Below are positions 16,789-25,538 of a stretch of 64,000 bases of DNA, piece after piece. Below the pieces are notes generated by a model. That model saw nothing but the letters and a program-made list of their open reading frames with translations. It did no database searches and had not been told where the DNA came from. The stretch is taken from assembly GCF_022059845.1 (NCBI RefSeq), contig NZ_CP091851.1, positions 1,984,001-2,048,000 of the forward strand, given 5' to 3'. This DNA is from Terrirubrum flagellatum (GTDB taxonomy: Bacteria; Pseudomonadota; Alphaproteobacteria; Rhizobiales; Beijerinckiaceae). The stretch's first letter is position 1, and every line of letters begins with the position of its first letter. Made by a program: the position numbers and the translations under genes.

Positions 16789-18522
16789 TTACGGGCGCGT
16801 CGTGTCGCGCATATAGACGCCCATGTCCATCACGCGCAGGGTCTTGCGGTCGCGCTCCATGGCCCGGTTGATATTCACGCCCTCGACCCTTGTGAGGAGG
16901 AGCGGGGCTACGCCTTTATCCCTGAGGCCGGCGAGGAAGGCTGGTTCTTCCCTGACGTCGACGAAGGCGATGCGGCAGCCCTCCCCGGCCATGAAGTCCG
17001 CGCCGCCGGCGCCGTTGGTCATCTTGAGGGAGCCGTCGGTCAGGAAGACGAGGCTCGGCTCGTCATAGCCGCCGATGGTCGCATATTTGGGACTGGCGCA
17101 GCCGGCCGCGCTCGCAGCGGTTGCGAGTCGGGGGCTGAGCTGGATCGAGCGGAGCGCCGGCCAGGCGAATTGATAGACCGACCAGGACAGCGCGATGGTC
17201 GCCGCGGCCGCAATCGGCGCGACGGCAAGCCGCGCTCCGCGATTCACCGCGAATGCGGCCAGCATCGCCAGAATGATGGCGAGCGCAAACAACGGCGCGG
17301 CTGACGCCATCGGCAGGAAGCGCGTCGCGCCGCCAGACTCCAGGATGAAAACGGCGGCGATGGCGGCAGCCGCGAACAGCAGCGGCATCAGAGGCAACAG
17401 CGCGATCGCGATCTTGGCGTTCCAGCGCTCTGGCGCGAGCTGGCCTTCGGCCAGCGCCCGCGTCGACAGGATTGCGATCGCGGGCAGCAATGGCAGCACG
17501 TAATGCGGCAGCTTCGTCGGGATCGCCTCGAACATGATCCAAGCCGGGATGATCCAGGCTAGGCACAGGACGACAAGGTCTTCTCGCCGGCTGCGCCAGA
17601 ACCAGGGAAGCGCGAGCAGGAACAGCGCCGAGGCAGGCCAGAAAATCGCCGGCGAGATCAGCGTGTAGACGCCGGGTGGCGCGCCATGCATCTCCTGTCC
17701 GCCCGCGACCTTGCCGAGCATGTCGTTGCGAATGGCGTCGATAAAAAAGTCGCCACCGGTCTTTGTCGCAATCAGAATGAACCAGGGCGACACGATCAGG
17801 ATCGCCATGATGATGGCGCGCCAATCGACGATCGGCTTGAGCCAAGCAGCGGAGCGCTCGCGGATGGCGAGCGTCGCGGCGGCGAGTGCGAACACGCCTG
17901 CGATCACCGGCCCCTTCAGCAGCACCGAGACGCCGATCGCCGCCCAGAACAGGAACGTCTCCCAGGTCTGAATCGAAGTTGTTCGCCTCGACGTCCACAG
18001 GCGCGCGAGAATACCGAATGCGACCACGGCGGTTGCGCACATGACGCCGTCTGTCTTGGCGAGCCTCGCCTCGACGCCCATGAGGATCGTCGCGCCAAAC
18101 AGCAGCGCAGCGGCGACGGCCTCGCGGCGACCCAGCATGATCAGCGCCGCCCAATAGCTCAGCAGCGTCGCCGCGATCGCGCCAGCGAGCGAAGGCAGCC
18201 GATAGAGCCAGACGCGCCGGCGGGCGTCATCAACGCCGAGTTTCTCGCCAATGCTGACGGCGGCGGCCTGCAGCCAATAGATGCCGACCGGCTTCTTGTT
18301 GCGGGCCTCATCCCGGAAGCGGATATTCACGAAGTCGCCGCTTTCCAGCATCTGCTTCGTCGCCTGGGCGAAGCGCGGCTCGTCGCGATCCATCGGCTGC
18401 ATGATGAACAGGCCGGGGACGAAAGACAGAATCGCGGCGACGAGGAGGACAAGAACCGCCCGCATATGGGAGCGGGCCGCAAAGACCAACAACTGATCGG
18501 AGGCCCGCAAAAGGGCGTTCAT
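16789..18522 (-). CDS. GT39 (ArnT/PMT-like) membrane glycosyltransferase
   Basis: A 577-residue integral membrane protein with roughly ten to twelve hydrophobic helices followed by a soluble C-terminal tail. The first periplasmic loop contains MDRDEPRFAQATKQMLESG, the acidic DE motif and arginine characteristic of ArnT and protein O-mannosyltransferases; KLPHYVLPLLPAIAILS is another family segment. Such enzymes move a sugar from polyprenyl phosphate onto lipid A, LPS core or protein in the periplasm. It is the first gene of a three-gene unit, and is divergent from ugd, which makes a UDP-sugar precursor of uronic acid or aminoarabinose decorations. Confidence 0.87.
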   Translation of the reverse strand: MNALLRASDQLLVFAARSHMRAVLVLLVAAILSFVPGLFIMQPMDRDEPRFAQATKQMLESGDFVNIRFRDEARNKKPVGIYWLQAAAVSIGEKLGVDDARRRVWLYRLPSLAGAIAATLLSYWAALIMLGRREAVAAALLFGATILMGVEARLAKTDGVMCATAVVAFGILARLWTSRRTTSIQTWETFLFWAAIGVSVLLKGPVIAGVFALAAATLAIRERSAAWLKPIVDWRAIIMAILIVSPWFILIATKTGGDFFIDAIRNDMLGKVAGGQEMHGAPPGVYTLISPAIFWPASALFLLALPWFWRSRREDLVVLCLAWIIPAWIMFEAIPTKLPHYVLPLLPAIAILSTRALAEGQLAPERWNAKIAIALLPLMPLLFAAAAIAAVFILESGGATRFLPMASAAPLFALAIILAMLAAFAVNRGARLAVAPIAAAATIALSWSVYQFAWPALRSIQLSPRLATAASAAGCASPKYATIGGYDEPSLVFLTDGSLKMTNGAGGADFMAGEGCRIAFVDVREEPAFLAGLRDKGVAPLLLTRVEGVNINRAMERDRKTLRVMDMGVYMRDTTRP

Positions 18523-18768
18523 TCGGGGCCTCTGGGAGGAAACGCTGGCAGGCCGGCTCGGCCGCGCTTGCGATGTGGCGGGGCCTTGTGGCGCCTTCGC
18601 GGCGGCGGAGCAACCGCGTCGAAACGCCCCGTCGGCAGCGGCGCGGCTCGACGGGCGTTCCTTTCCCCTGTAACTCTTCGCAGTGCAACATTACCTGCTG
18701 GCCCCGGGCGCGTATGAGTTGGGCGCGCCGCTGGGCTGTGGTGACGAGACGTCAGGAGTCCTTCAGCG

Positions 18769-20073
18769 ATGCGCGTGACGATGATCGGGTCCGGTTATGT
18801 CGGGCTCGTTTCAGGAGCCTGTTTCGCCGATTTCGGCCATGTCGTGACCTGCGTCGACGTCAATCAGGCGAAGATCGACGCCCTGATGGCCGGCGAGATC
18901 CCGATCTTCGAGCCGGGCCTCGATGATCTCGTGGAGACGAATGTCCGGCGCAAGCGCCTGTCCTTCACCACGGACCTCACGGAAAGCATGTCGCAGACGG
19001 ACGCCGTATTCATCGCGGTCGGCACCCCTTCGCGTCGCGGCGATGGGCACGCCGACTTATCCTACGTCTATGCCGCCGCCCGCGAGATCGCGCCGCTGAT
19101 CAAGCGCTTCACGGTGATTGTCACCAAATCGACCGTGCCTGTCGGCACCGGCGACGAGGTCGAGCGGATCATCAAGGAGACCAATCCGGATGCAGATTTC
19201 GCGGTGGTCTCCAATCCCGAATTCCTGCGCGAAGGCGCGGCGATCAACGACTTCAAGCGCCCCGACCGCATTGTCATCGGCACAACGGAGCCACGCGCAA
19301 AAGAGGTGATGACCGAGCTCTACCGGCCGCTCTTCCTCAATCCGGCGCCGATCCTGTTCACATCGCGCCGCACGTCGGAGTTGATCAAATACGCCGCCAA
19401 CGCGTTCCTTGCGGTCAAAATCACCTTCATCAACGAAATGGCTGATCTCTGCGAAGCGGTCGGCGCCGATGTGCAGGAAGTGTCGCGCGGCATCGGCCTC
19501 GATAATCGCATCGGCTCGAAGTTCCTGCATGCGGGACCGGGTTATGGCGGCTCCTGCTTTCCCAAGGACACGCTGGCGCTGATCAAGACGGCGCAGGATA
19601 ACAACGCGCCGACTCGCATCGTCGAAACGGTCGCGGCCGTGAACGATCAGCGCAAGCGGGCGATGGCGCGCAAGGTTATCGCTGCCTGCAACGGCGAGGT
19701 GCGCGGCAAGACGATCGCCGTGCTCGGCCTGACCTTCAAGCCGAACACCGACGACATGCGCGATGCGCCCTCGCTGTCGATCATCACGGCGCTGCAGGAC
19801 GCGGGCGCCAAGGTCGTCGGCTATGACCCCGAAGGCGTCGAGGCCGCCAAGACACTGATGCCCGACGTCAGCTATGCGCCGGACGCCTATTCCTGCGTCA
19901 AGGGCGCCAACGCGGTGGTGATCGTGACTGAATGGGACGAGTTCCGCGCGCTCGACCTCGACCGGGTCAAGGAGGAGATGAAGGAGCCTGTGATCGTCGA
20001 TCTCAGGAACATCTATCGTCCTGAGGACGTGCGGCGACGCGGCTTCACCTATGGCAGCGTCGGCAGGCTATAA
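18769..20073 (+). CDS. ugd: UDP-glucose 6-dehydrogenase
   Basis: A 434-residue NAD-dependent enzyme oxidising UDP-glucose to UDP-glucuronate. The N-terminal Rossmann motif is GSGYVG at 7-12, the catalytic cysteine is C263 in GPGYGGSCFPKD, and the C-terminal domain carries VLGLTFKPNTDDMRDAPS. AGGAG about ten bases before the ATG at 18769 supports the start. Upstream is a non-coding gap of about 245 bases shared with the divergent GT39 gene. UDP-glucuronate feeds exopolysaccharide, galacturonate and aminoarabinose routes, so the link to the GT39-GT2-LAB_N unit is plausible but unproven. Confidence 0.95.
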   Translation: MRVTMIGSGYVGLVSGACFADFGHVVTCVDVNQAKIDALMAGEIPIFEPGLDDLVETNVRRKRLSFTTDLTESMSQTDAVFIAVGTPSRRGDGHADLSYVYAAAREIAPLIKRFTVIVTKSTVPVGTGDEVERIIKETNPDADFAVVSNPEFLREGAAINDFKRPDRIVIGTTEPRAKEVMTELYRPLFLNPAPILFTSRRTSELIKYAANAFLAVKITFINEMADLCEAVGADVQEVSRGIGLDNRIGSKFLHAGPGYGGSCFPKDTLALIKTAQDNNAPTRIVETVAAVNDQRKRAMARKVIAACNGEVRGKTIAVLGLTFKPNTDDMRDAPSLSIITALQDAGAKVVGYDPEGVEAAKTLMPDVSYAPDAYSCVKGANAVVIVTEWDEFRALDLDRVKEEMKEPVIVDLRNIYRPEDVRRRGFTYGSVGRL

Positions 20074-20200
20074 GCGGATCGCGAGAGGGGGCGTCGAGGC
20101 CCTGCATCACGTTTCGAGCGAGACGCCGATCGCCTGAATTCGGCCGGACCGCTCGGACAGTGCGGGAAGGACTCAGCCAGCCTTGGCGCGGGATGGGGGA

Positions 20201-20734
20201 ATGACGGGTTTGCGCAGGCAGTCGGGATTTCTGGCGGCGGCGCTCGCCGCCCTGCCCCTGTTTGCGCGGGCACAGGAAACGCCGCCCGTCAGGCGCATCG
20301 CGCCCGATCAATTCCCCGCCTATCAGAATTCGGGAACGCCGGAACAGCCGCAACTGCCTGCAGTGGCCGCTCCGACCGACGAGCATCCCTTCGGCTCCTG
20401 CGAAAAGGACTCGCGGGAGTGGCAGAACTGCCTGCGGCTCACCGCCGAACTGACCGACAGGCTGCTCGACCGGACTACCCTTCGCATTCTTGTCGCGGCG
20501 TCGGGCGGAGAAAAATCGGCCGGCCGACAAAGAAGTTTCTCTCGCGCGCTCGACGAGGCGCAGCGTCGCTACCGCGCCCTGCGCGACTATGAGTGCGGGC
20601 AATTGCTGATCTATGCGCCGCGCGAGGAAAGAGCGACTTACGACCGGCGCATGATCTGCCTGATCAACCGCGATCGCGCCCGCATGCGCGAGCTTGAGAC
20701 ACGATATGGCGCGGCTGACGCTGGCGCGGATTGA
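20201..20734 (+). CDS. Secreted LprI/DUF1311-like protein
   Basis: A 177-residue protein with a signal peptide (MTGLRRQSGFLAAALAALPL, cleavage near ARAQE at residue 25). The mature part has four cysteines in the order and spacing of the lysozyme-inhibitor LprI-like family: C-x8-C near WQNCLRLTAEL, then ALDEAQRRYRALRDYEC and the final ICLINRDRARMRELE. The match is by pattern, not by a search. GGGGGA directly before ATG 20201 decides the start over an ATG 18 bases earlier. It may form a unit with the following transporter gene, 54 bases away. A lysozyme-inhibitor role would be inference. Confidence 0.68.
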   Translation: MTGLRRQSGFLAAALAALPLFARAQETPPVRRIAPDQFPAYQNSGTPEQPQLPAVAAPTDEHPFGSCEKDSREWQNCLRLTAELTDRLLDRTTLRILVAASGGEKSAGRQRSFSRALDEAQRRYRALRDYECGQLLIYAPREERATYDRRMICLINRDRARMRELETRYGAADAGAD

Positions 20735-20788
20735 CGAGCGCGCGCCGGGCGTGGAACCTCCGTATTCAGAATGCATATGGAGGAGACA

Positions 20789-21595
20789 ATGGCGCAGATC
20801 ACCCGAAGAAGCCTGATGATGCTCGGCGCGCTTGGCGTCGCGCTCACTGCGGTGCCGGCCGCGTTCGCCGCGGAAAAATTGATGGTGGGCGCCTATCCCT
20901 CGAACCCGCCATGGGAGTTCAAGAACGCGCAAGGCCAGTTCGAAGGCTTCGAAGTCGACATGGTGAAGGATATCGCCAAGCGTCTCGGCATGGAGGTCGA
21001 GATTTCCGATCTCGGATTCCAGGCGCTCTTTGCAGCGACCAGCTCGAAGCGCATCGATCTCGCGATCTCGACCATCACGATCACGGGCGAGCGGTTGAAG
21101 AGCCAATCCTTCACGCAAGGCTTCTATGACAGCGACGGCGCTCTCGCGACCGCCGACGGCTCGAAGATCAAGAAGCTCGAAGACGCCAAGGGCGCAATCA
21201 TCGCCGTCATGTCCTCTTCGGTTGGCGAGAAATGGGCGAAGGACAATCAGGCCAAATATGGCTTCGGCGAGATCAAGGGCTACGACACCTATCAGAACAT
21301 GCTGCTCGACGTGCAGAACGGGCGCGCCGCCGCAGCCGTCAGCGATTTCGCGGGCATGTCCTACTATTTCACCAAGATGAAAGGCATGCAGATCGCCGAG
21401 CGCATTCCAGCGCCGGATGATCGCTATGGCCTGATGATGACGAAGGACCATCCGCTGCTGACGAAGGTCAACGACGCCGTTACTGCCATGAAGAAGGACG
21501 GAACGCTGGCTGCGATCCACAAGAAATGGTTCGGCGTCGATCCCGAGCCTTCATCCTCGACGGTGCAGGAACGCCCTCTGCCGAAAGCGCAATAG
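20789..21595 (+). CDS. Amino acid ABC transporter substrate-binding protein
   Basis: A 268-residue family 3 solute-binding protein with a twin-arginine-like signal (ITRRSLMMLGALG, cleavage near AFAAE). The mature chain starts LMVGAYPSNPPWEF and contains the DLAISTITITGER segment of the polar amino-acid class. GGAGGAG just before ATG 20789 is why I prefer it to the ATG at 20771. It is followed by a strong hairpin with a U run and then by a single permease gene. No ATPase gene is adjacent, so it must borrow one, or one lies elsewhere. The ligand is unknown. Confidence 0.88.
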   Translation: MAQITRRSLMMLGALGVALTAVPAAFAAEKLMVGAYPSNPPWEFKNAQGQFEGFEVDMVKDIAKRLGMEVEISDLGFQALFAATSSKRIDLAISTITITGERLKSQSFTQGFYDSDGALATADGSKIKKLEDAKGAIIAVMSSSVGEKWAKDNQAKYGFGEIKGYDTYQNMLLDVQNGRAAAAVSDFAGMSYYFTKMKGMQIAERIPAPDDRYGLMMTKDHPLLTKVNDAVTAMKKDGTLAAIHKKWFGVDPEPSSSTVQERPLPKAQ

Positions 21596-21626
21596 CGCGG
21601 CGCTCAGTTATTGGATGAAGATATCT

Positions 21627-21660
21627 GCGCTGGCGCATCGCCTGATGCGCCAGCGCTTTT
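21627..21660 (+). terminator. Terminator/attenuator hairpin between binding-protein and permease genes
   Basis: GCGCTGGCGCATC-GCCT-GATGCGCCAGCGC is a perfect thirteen-base-pair stem followed by TTTT. It lies 31 bases after the binding-protein stop and 14 bases before the permease start, so only read-through transcripts would express the permease. Confidence 0.8.
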
Positions 21661-21674
21661 CGTGAAGGATTCAA

Positions 21675-22349
21675 ATGTCGTTTCTTGAGACCTTCTTCAA
21701 TGGAGAGGTCTTCATCGCCACGCTGCCGCTGCTTCTCCGCGGCTTCGTGACGACGCTTATCCTTGGCGCGTGCTGCATCTTCTTCGGATCGATCTCGGGA
21801 CTCGCAGCCTGCCTCGTCAGACTCTATGCGCCGCGACCGTTCCAGCTTCTGGCGATCGGCTATATCGACATCCTGCGCGCCGTTCCCGCGCTCGTCGTGC
21901 TCACCGTCATCTATTACGCCCTGCCTTTCGTTGGCGTGAGACTCTCCGGCTTCACCTCGGCTGTGCTCGGGCTTTCGCTTGTGCTCTCCGCGTTCAGTGC
22001 GGAAGTATTTCGTTCAGGAATCGAGTCCGTTCCGCGCGGCCAGTTCGAGGCGGCCGCGGCTCTTGGCCTTCATCCCATTCAGACGCTGTGGAAAGTCGTT
22101 CTGCCGCAGGCGCTGCGCGTCGCGATCGCGCCGACGACAAGCAACTGGGTGTCGGTGGTGAAGGACACGTCGCTTGCTTCCGTCGTGGCGATTCCCGAAT
22201 TGCTGAAACAGGCGACGGATGCGCAGGCGCTTACCGCCAACCCGACGCCTATTTTGGTGGCGGCGCTGATCTATCTGCTGTTTCTATGGCCGCTCGTCAG
22301 ATTGATCGGTCGCTTCGAAGCACGGGCAAGAGAAGGTCGCGAGAGATAG
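21675..22349 (+). CDS. Amino acid ABC transporter permease
   Basis: A 224-residue HisM/GlnP-type permease with about five transmembrane helices. The coupling loop reads SGIESVPRGQFEAAAALGLHP, followed by LPQALRVAIAP. The length is normal for a stand-alone polar amino-acid permease, which probably works as a homodimer or with a partner encoded elsewhere. AAGGA precedes the ATG at 21675. It lies just after a strong terminator hairpin and its TAG directly abuts the stop of the convergent potC-like gene with no bases between. No ATPase gene accompanies it. Confidence 0.89.
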   Translation: MSFLETFFNGEVFIATLPLLLRGFVTTLILGACCIFFGSISGLAACLVRLYAPRPFQLLAIGYIDILRAVPALVVLTVIYYALPFVGVRLSGFTSAVLGLSLVLSAFSAEVFRSGIESVPRGQFEAAAALGLHPIQTLWKVVLPQALRVAIAPTTSNWVSVVKDTSLASVVAIPELLKQATDAQALTANPTPILVAALIYLLFLWPLVRLIGRFEARAREGRER

Positions 22350-23240
22350 CTAGGACAGCCCCTGCCCGGCGTCCGAGCCGTGTCGCGCCTGACGGCGGCG
22401 AAGAAGCAAAATCGTCGTCAACGCCAAGCCAATAACGAGAAATGACACGGCCGTCGTCGCCGTGCCGAGCGCATAGATCTCGGGCGTGGTCACCGTCGTC
22501 GTCAGCGCCTGCAATTCCATCGGCAGCGTGTTGTATTCGCCGATCGCCTGCGAGGAGCGCGTGATCTCGTCCCATGAGAGCGTGAAGCCGAACAGGCCGA
22601 TACCAATCAATGACGGCAGGATGATTGGCATCACGACATAGCGGAAGCTCTGCCATGGCGTCGCGCCGAGATCGCGCGCGGCCTCCTCATAGCGCCCGTC
22701 GAAGCGGTTGAAGATCGCGAACATGATGAGCAGGCCGAAGGGCAGCGTCCATGTCAGATGCGCGCCGAGGCCGGAGGTGTAGAGGCTCATCAAGGTCGTG
22801 TAGCCCTCTGTCAGCCAATCTGGCCCATTCGCCTTGATAACATCGTCGACAAGGCGAAACTCGAGCGCGATGCCAAGCGACGTCACGATGGACGGTACGA
22901 TGAGGCTAGCGACGGCGACATAGAACAGCAGCGCCGAGCCGCGGAATCCCTTGCGGAATGCGAGACCGGCGAGCACGGACGCGACCACCGTGCCGATCAT
23001 CACGATGAAGCCGAGCTTCAGCGAGCGCTTGAACGCGGCGCCGATGTCGACAATGCCGCCTCCGGCCCACAGTTTCGAGAACCAGTGCGTGGAAACGCCG
23101 TTGAGCGGAAAGGTCAACCCGCCTTCAGGTCCCTGGAACGAAAGCACGAAGATCGCGATCATCGGCCCGTAGAGAAACAGGACGAAGAGCCCGAAGAAGA
23201 TGGCGAGCACATAGAACGCGCCGGATCGTCCCTCGCCCAT
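22350..23240 (-). CDS. Polyamine-type ABC transporter permease (PotC-like)
   Basis: A 296-residue permease of the spermidine/putrescine class with six hydrophobic segments and the coupling loop EEAARDLGATPWQSFRYVV before MPIILPS. I start at ATG 23240, since AAGGAG lies eight bases upstream; a GTG at 23246 overlaps the stop of the previous gene but is too close to that ribosome site. It is the last gene of a four-gene operon in the order ATPase, binding protein, PotB, PotC. The ligand could be a polyamine or another small cation; sequence alone does not tell. Confidence 0.88.
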   Translation of the reverse strand: MGEGRSGAFYVLAIFFGLFVLFLYGPMIAIFVLSFQGPEGGLTFPLNGVSTHWFSKLWAGGGIVDIGAAFKRSLKLGFIVMIGTVVASVLAGLAFRKGFRGSALLFYVAVASLIVPSIVTSLGIALEFRLVDDVIKANGPDWLTEGYTTLMSLYTSGLGAHLTWTLPFGLLIMFAIFNRFDGRYEEAARDLGATPWQSFRYVVMPIILPSLIGIGLFGFTLSWDEITRSSQAIGEYNTLPMELQALTTTVTTPEIYALGTATTAVSFLVIGLALTTILLLRRRQARHGSDAGQGLS

Positions 23241-23242
23241 CC

Positions 23243-24148
23243 TCACAGCTCCTTGCGCACATCGACGATGCGCGTCAGCGCCGCGATGATCGCGAGCGTC
23301 GCGCCGAGCAGGATCACGGCGTTCGCGGCCGCAGGCGGAAATTGCAGAGCGCTCAAGCGCGTCTCGATGATCTTGCCAGCGGACGCGATCTGCTGTCCGC
23401 CCATGACGCCGATCGTGATGAAGTCGCCCATGACGATGGTGATGACGAAGATCGAGCCGATCACGATGCCGGGCTTCGCGAGCGGGATGACGATATGGCG
23501 CAAGGTCTGCCAGCCCGAAGCGCCCTGATCATAGGCGGCCTCGATCAGTCTTTTGTCGATGCGCGCCATAGAATTGAAGATCGGCACCACCATGAAGAAA
23601 GTGTAGAGGTGAACGAACGCGAGCACGACCGAGAATTCTGAAAAGAGCAGCCACTCCAGCGGTTGCGGCGTCAGCTTCATCGCCATTAACGTTTGATTGA
23701 CCAACCCGTTGCGGCCCAGCAGCGGAATCCATGAGATCATGCGGATGACGTTCGAGGTCCAGAATGGAATTGTGCAGATGAGGAACAGCACCATCTGCCA
23801 GGTCATCGAACGCACATGGAATGCGAGGAAGTAGGCGACGGTGAAGCCGATCAGCAGCGTCAGCAGCCAGACGAGGAAACAGAACTTCACCGTCGAGAGA
23901 TAGGTCTTCAGAATCGTGCAGAGCTGCGGGAGCTGGTCGTAGCAACCCTCGAACGTCTCGACATAGCCGCGCGTCGTGAAGGTCGGAAGGATTTGGTAGT
24001 CATCGTAATTCCAGAAGCTCACGACCACGACGAGCGCGAGCGGAATCACGAAGAACAAGAGAAACACAAGCGCCAGCGGGCTGACCTGCAGCCATGCCGG
24101 GGGCGCCCAGCCTGCGGCGCGCGCTGTCTTTTCCATGGAGGCGGACAT
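23243..24148 (-). CDS. Polyamine-type ABC transporter permease (PotB-like)
   Basis: A 301-residue permease with an N-terminal helix at about 22-43, a long periplasmic loop containing three cysteine-region residues around FEGCYDQLPQLC, and five more helices. The coupling loop is LIEAAYDQGASGWQTLRHIVIP. The order PotB then PotC with a four-base stop/start overlap is classic for these operons. The large loop after helix 1 is longer than in Escherichia coli PotB, as in many alphaproteobacterial members. The start is ATG at 24148, with weak ribosome-site evidence. Confidence 0.88.
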   Translation of the reverse strand: MSASMEKTARAAGWAPPAWLQVSPLALVFLLFFVIPLALVVVVSFWNYDDYQILPTFTTRGYVETFEGCYDQLPQLCTILKTYLSTVKFCFLVWLLTLLIGFTVAYFLAFHVRSMTWQMVLFLICTIPFWTSNVIRMISWIPLLGRNGLVNQTLMAMKLTPQPLEWLLFSEFSVVLAFVHLYTFFMVVPIFNSMARIDKRLIEAAYDQGASGWQTLRHIVIPLAKPGIVIGSIFVITIVMGDFITIGVMGGQQIASAGKIIETRLSALQFPPAAANAVILLGATLAIIAALTRIVDVRKEL

Positions 24149-24209
24149 TGGAGACAGAGCCGCCGCCGGTCCGTGAAGACGCGGCGGCGCTTTTCCCGTT
24201 GTGGTCAGA

Positions 24210-25502
24210 TCAGGCGGCGATGAACTCGTTCCACTTGCGGACCATGTAGTCGTTCTCGTCCATCACGGCGTTCCAGCAGGCGACACCGCCCATTCGCTCC
24301 TCGTAAGAGCCGCCGTCGCGCACCGAGCCAGCCTTCTCGAGCAGCGTGCCATCAGGCGCCTTGATGTCCTTCTCGGCAGGCTTGCCTTCCATCCAGTAGG
24401 CCCACTCGTAGGGCTCCATCTTCGACTTCGCGGTATCCAGAACGGCCGCATAGTAGCCTTGGCGGTTGAGGTAGGCGCCGGCCCAGCCATCAAGGAACCA
24501 ATTGACGAATTCGTAGACGAGTTCGCCCTTCTTGCCGGTCGCGGCCTTCGACGCGGCGAAACCCGCGGCCCAGGCGCGATAGCCTTCCTTGAGCGGCTGG
24601 AAGGTGCAGGCGATGCCCTTCGAACGCACCGCGGTCACGGCCGGCGACCACATCGACTGGATGACCGTTTCGCCCGAGGCCATCAGATTCACGCTTTCGT
24701 TGAAATCCTTCCAGAAGGCGCGGAACTGGCCTGACTTCTTGGCCTCGGTCAGGATCTTCATGGTGAGATCGATCTCGGCCTTCGTCATGTTGCCCTTGTC
24801 GGCGTATTTGTGCTTGCCGGTGGCTTCGACGACCATCGCCGCGTCCATGATGCCGATCGAGGGAATGTTAAGGATCGCGGCTTTGCCCTTGAATTCGGGG
24901 TTGAGCAGTTCGGCCCAGGAATTGATCGGGCGCTTGATGAGGTCGGGACGGATGCCGAGCGTGTCGGCGTTGTAGACGGTCGGGATCAAGGTCGCCCATT
25001 GCGTCGGGCTCTTCGCGAACTTCGTCGACTTTTCGCCTTCAAGGAACATCACCTTCTTCGGGGCCGTGCCCTGGTCGCCGATCTTCTTGCCGCTCGGCAG
25101 CTCACCCTTGGTGAAGACGGGCGTGATCTTGTCGAAATTCTTGATCTTCTTCGCGTCCATCGCGAGCAGATTGCCCGAGGGCACGAGCTTCTTCAGGCTG
25201 AAATATTCGGTGTCGACGACGTCGTATGAACTCGGCTGGGTGATGACGCGCTTGGTCACGTCATCGGTAGTGACGGCGATGTATTCGATGGTGATGCCCG
25301 TATCTTCCTTCACCTTCTTGGCGATGTCGGCCGACTGGTTCACCGCGGTGCCGAGATAGCGCAGCACCTTCGGCTCCTGCGACCATACCGCGGGCGCCGC
25401 GAGAAAACTCTGCGAGCCGATGGCCGCGCCGGCGGCGCCAGCCTTCTTCAGCAGCGATCGCCGCGATATCGCGGACGATGGGGACCGATGCTTCTCCGTC
25501 AT
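24210..25502 (-). CDS. Polyamine-type ABC transporter substrate-binding protein (PotD/PotF class)
   Basis: A 430-residue periplasmic binding protein with a twin-arginine signal (SRRSLLKKAGAAGAA) and cleavage near AVWSQ, residue 42. The chain is longer than PotD (about 350 residues), as in many alphaproteobacterial extracellular solute-binding family 1/13 proteins. AAGGAGG before ATG 25502 is an excellent ribosome site. It follows the ATPase gene by 36 bases and precedes potB by about 60. The ligand is not evident; polyamines, putrescine-like compounds or quaternary amines are all possible. Confidence 0.86.
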   Translation of the reverse strand: MTEKHRSPSSAISRRSLLKKAGAAGAAIGSQSFLAAPAVWSQEPKVLRYLGTAVNQSADIAKKVKEDTGITIEYIAVTTDDVTKRVITQPSSYDVVDTEYFSLKKLVPSGNLLAMDAKKIKNFDKITPVFTKGELPSGKKIGDQGTAPKKVMFLEGEKSTKFAKSPTQWATLIPTVYNADTLGIRPDLIKRPINSWAELLNPEFKGKAAILNIPSIGIMDAAMVVEATGKHKYADKGNMTKAEIDLTMKILTEAKKSGQFRAFWKDFNESVNLMASGETVIQSMWSPAVTAVRSKGIACTFQPLKEGYRAWAAGFAASKAATGKKGELVYEFVNWFLDGWAGAYLNRQGYYAAVLDTAKSKMEPYEWAYWMEGKPAEKDIKAPDGTLLEKAGSVRDGGSYEERMGGVACWNAVMDENDYMVRKWNEFIAA

Positions 25503-25538
25503 GACACGCCTCCTTGCGCTTACTTGAACGTGATGATC

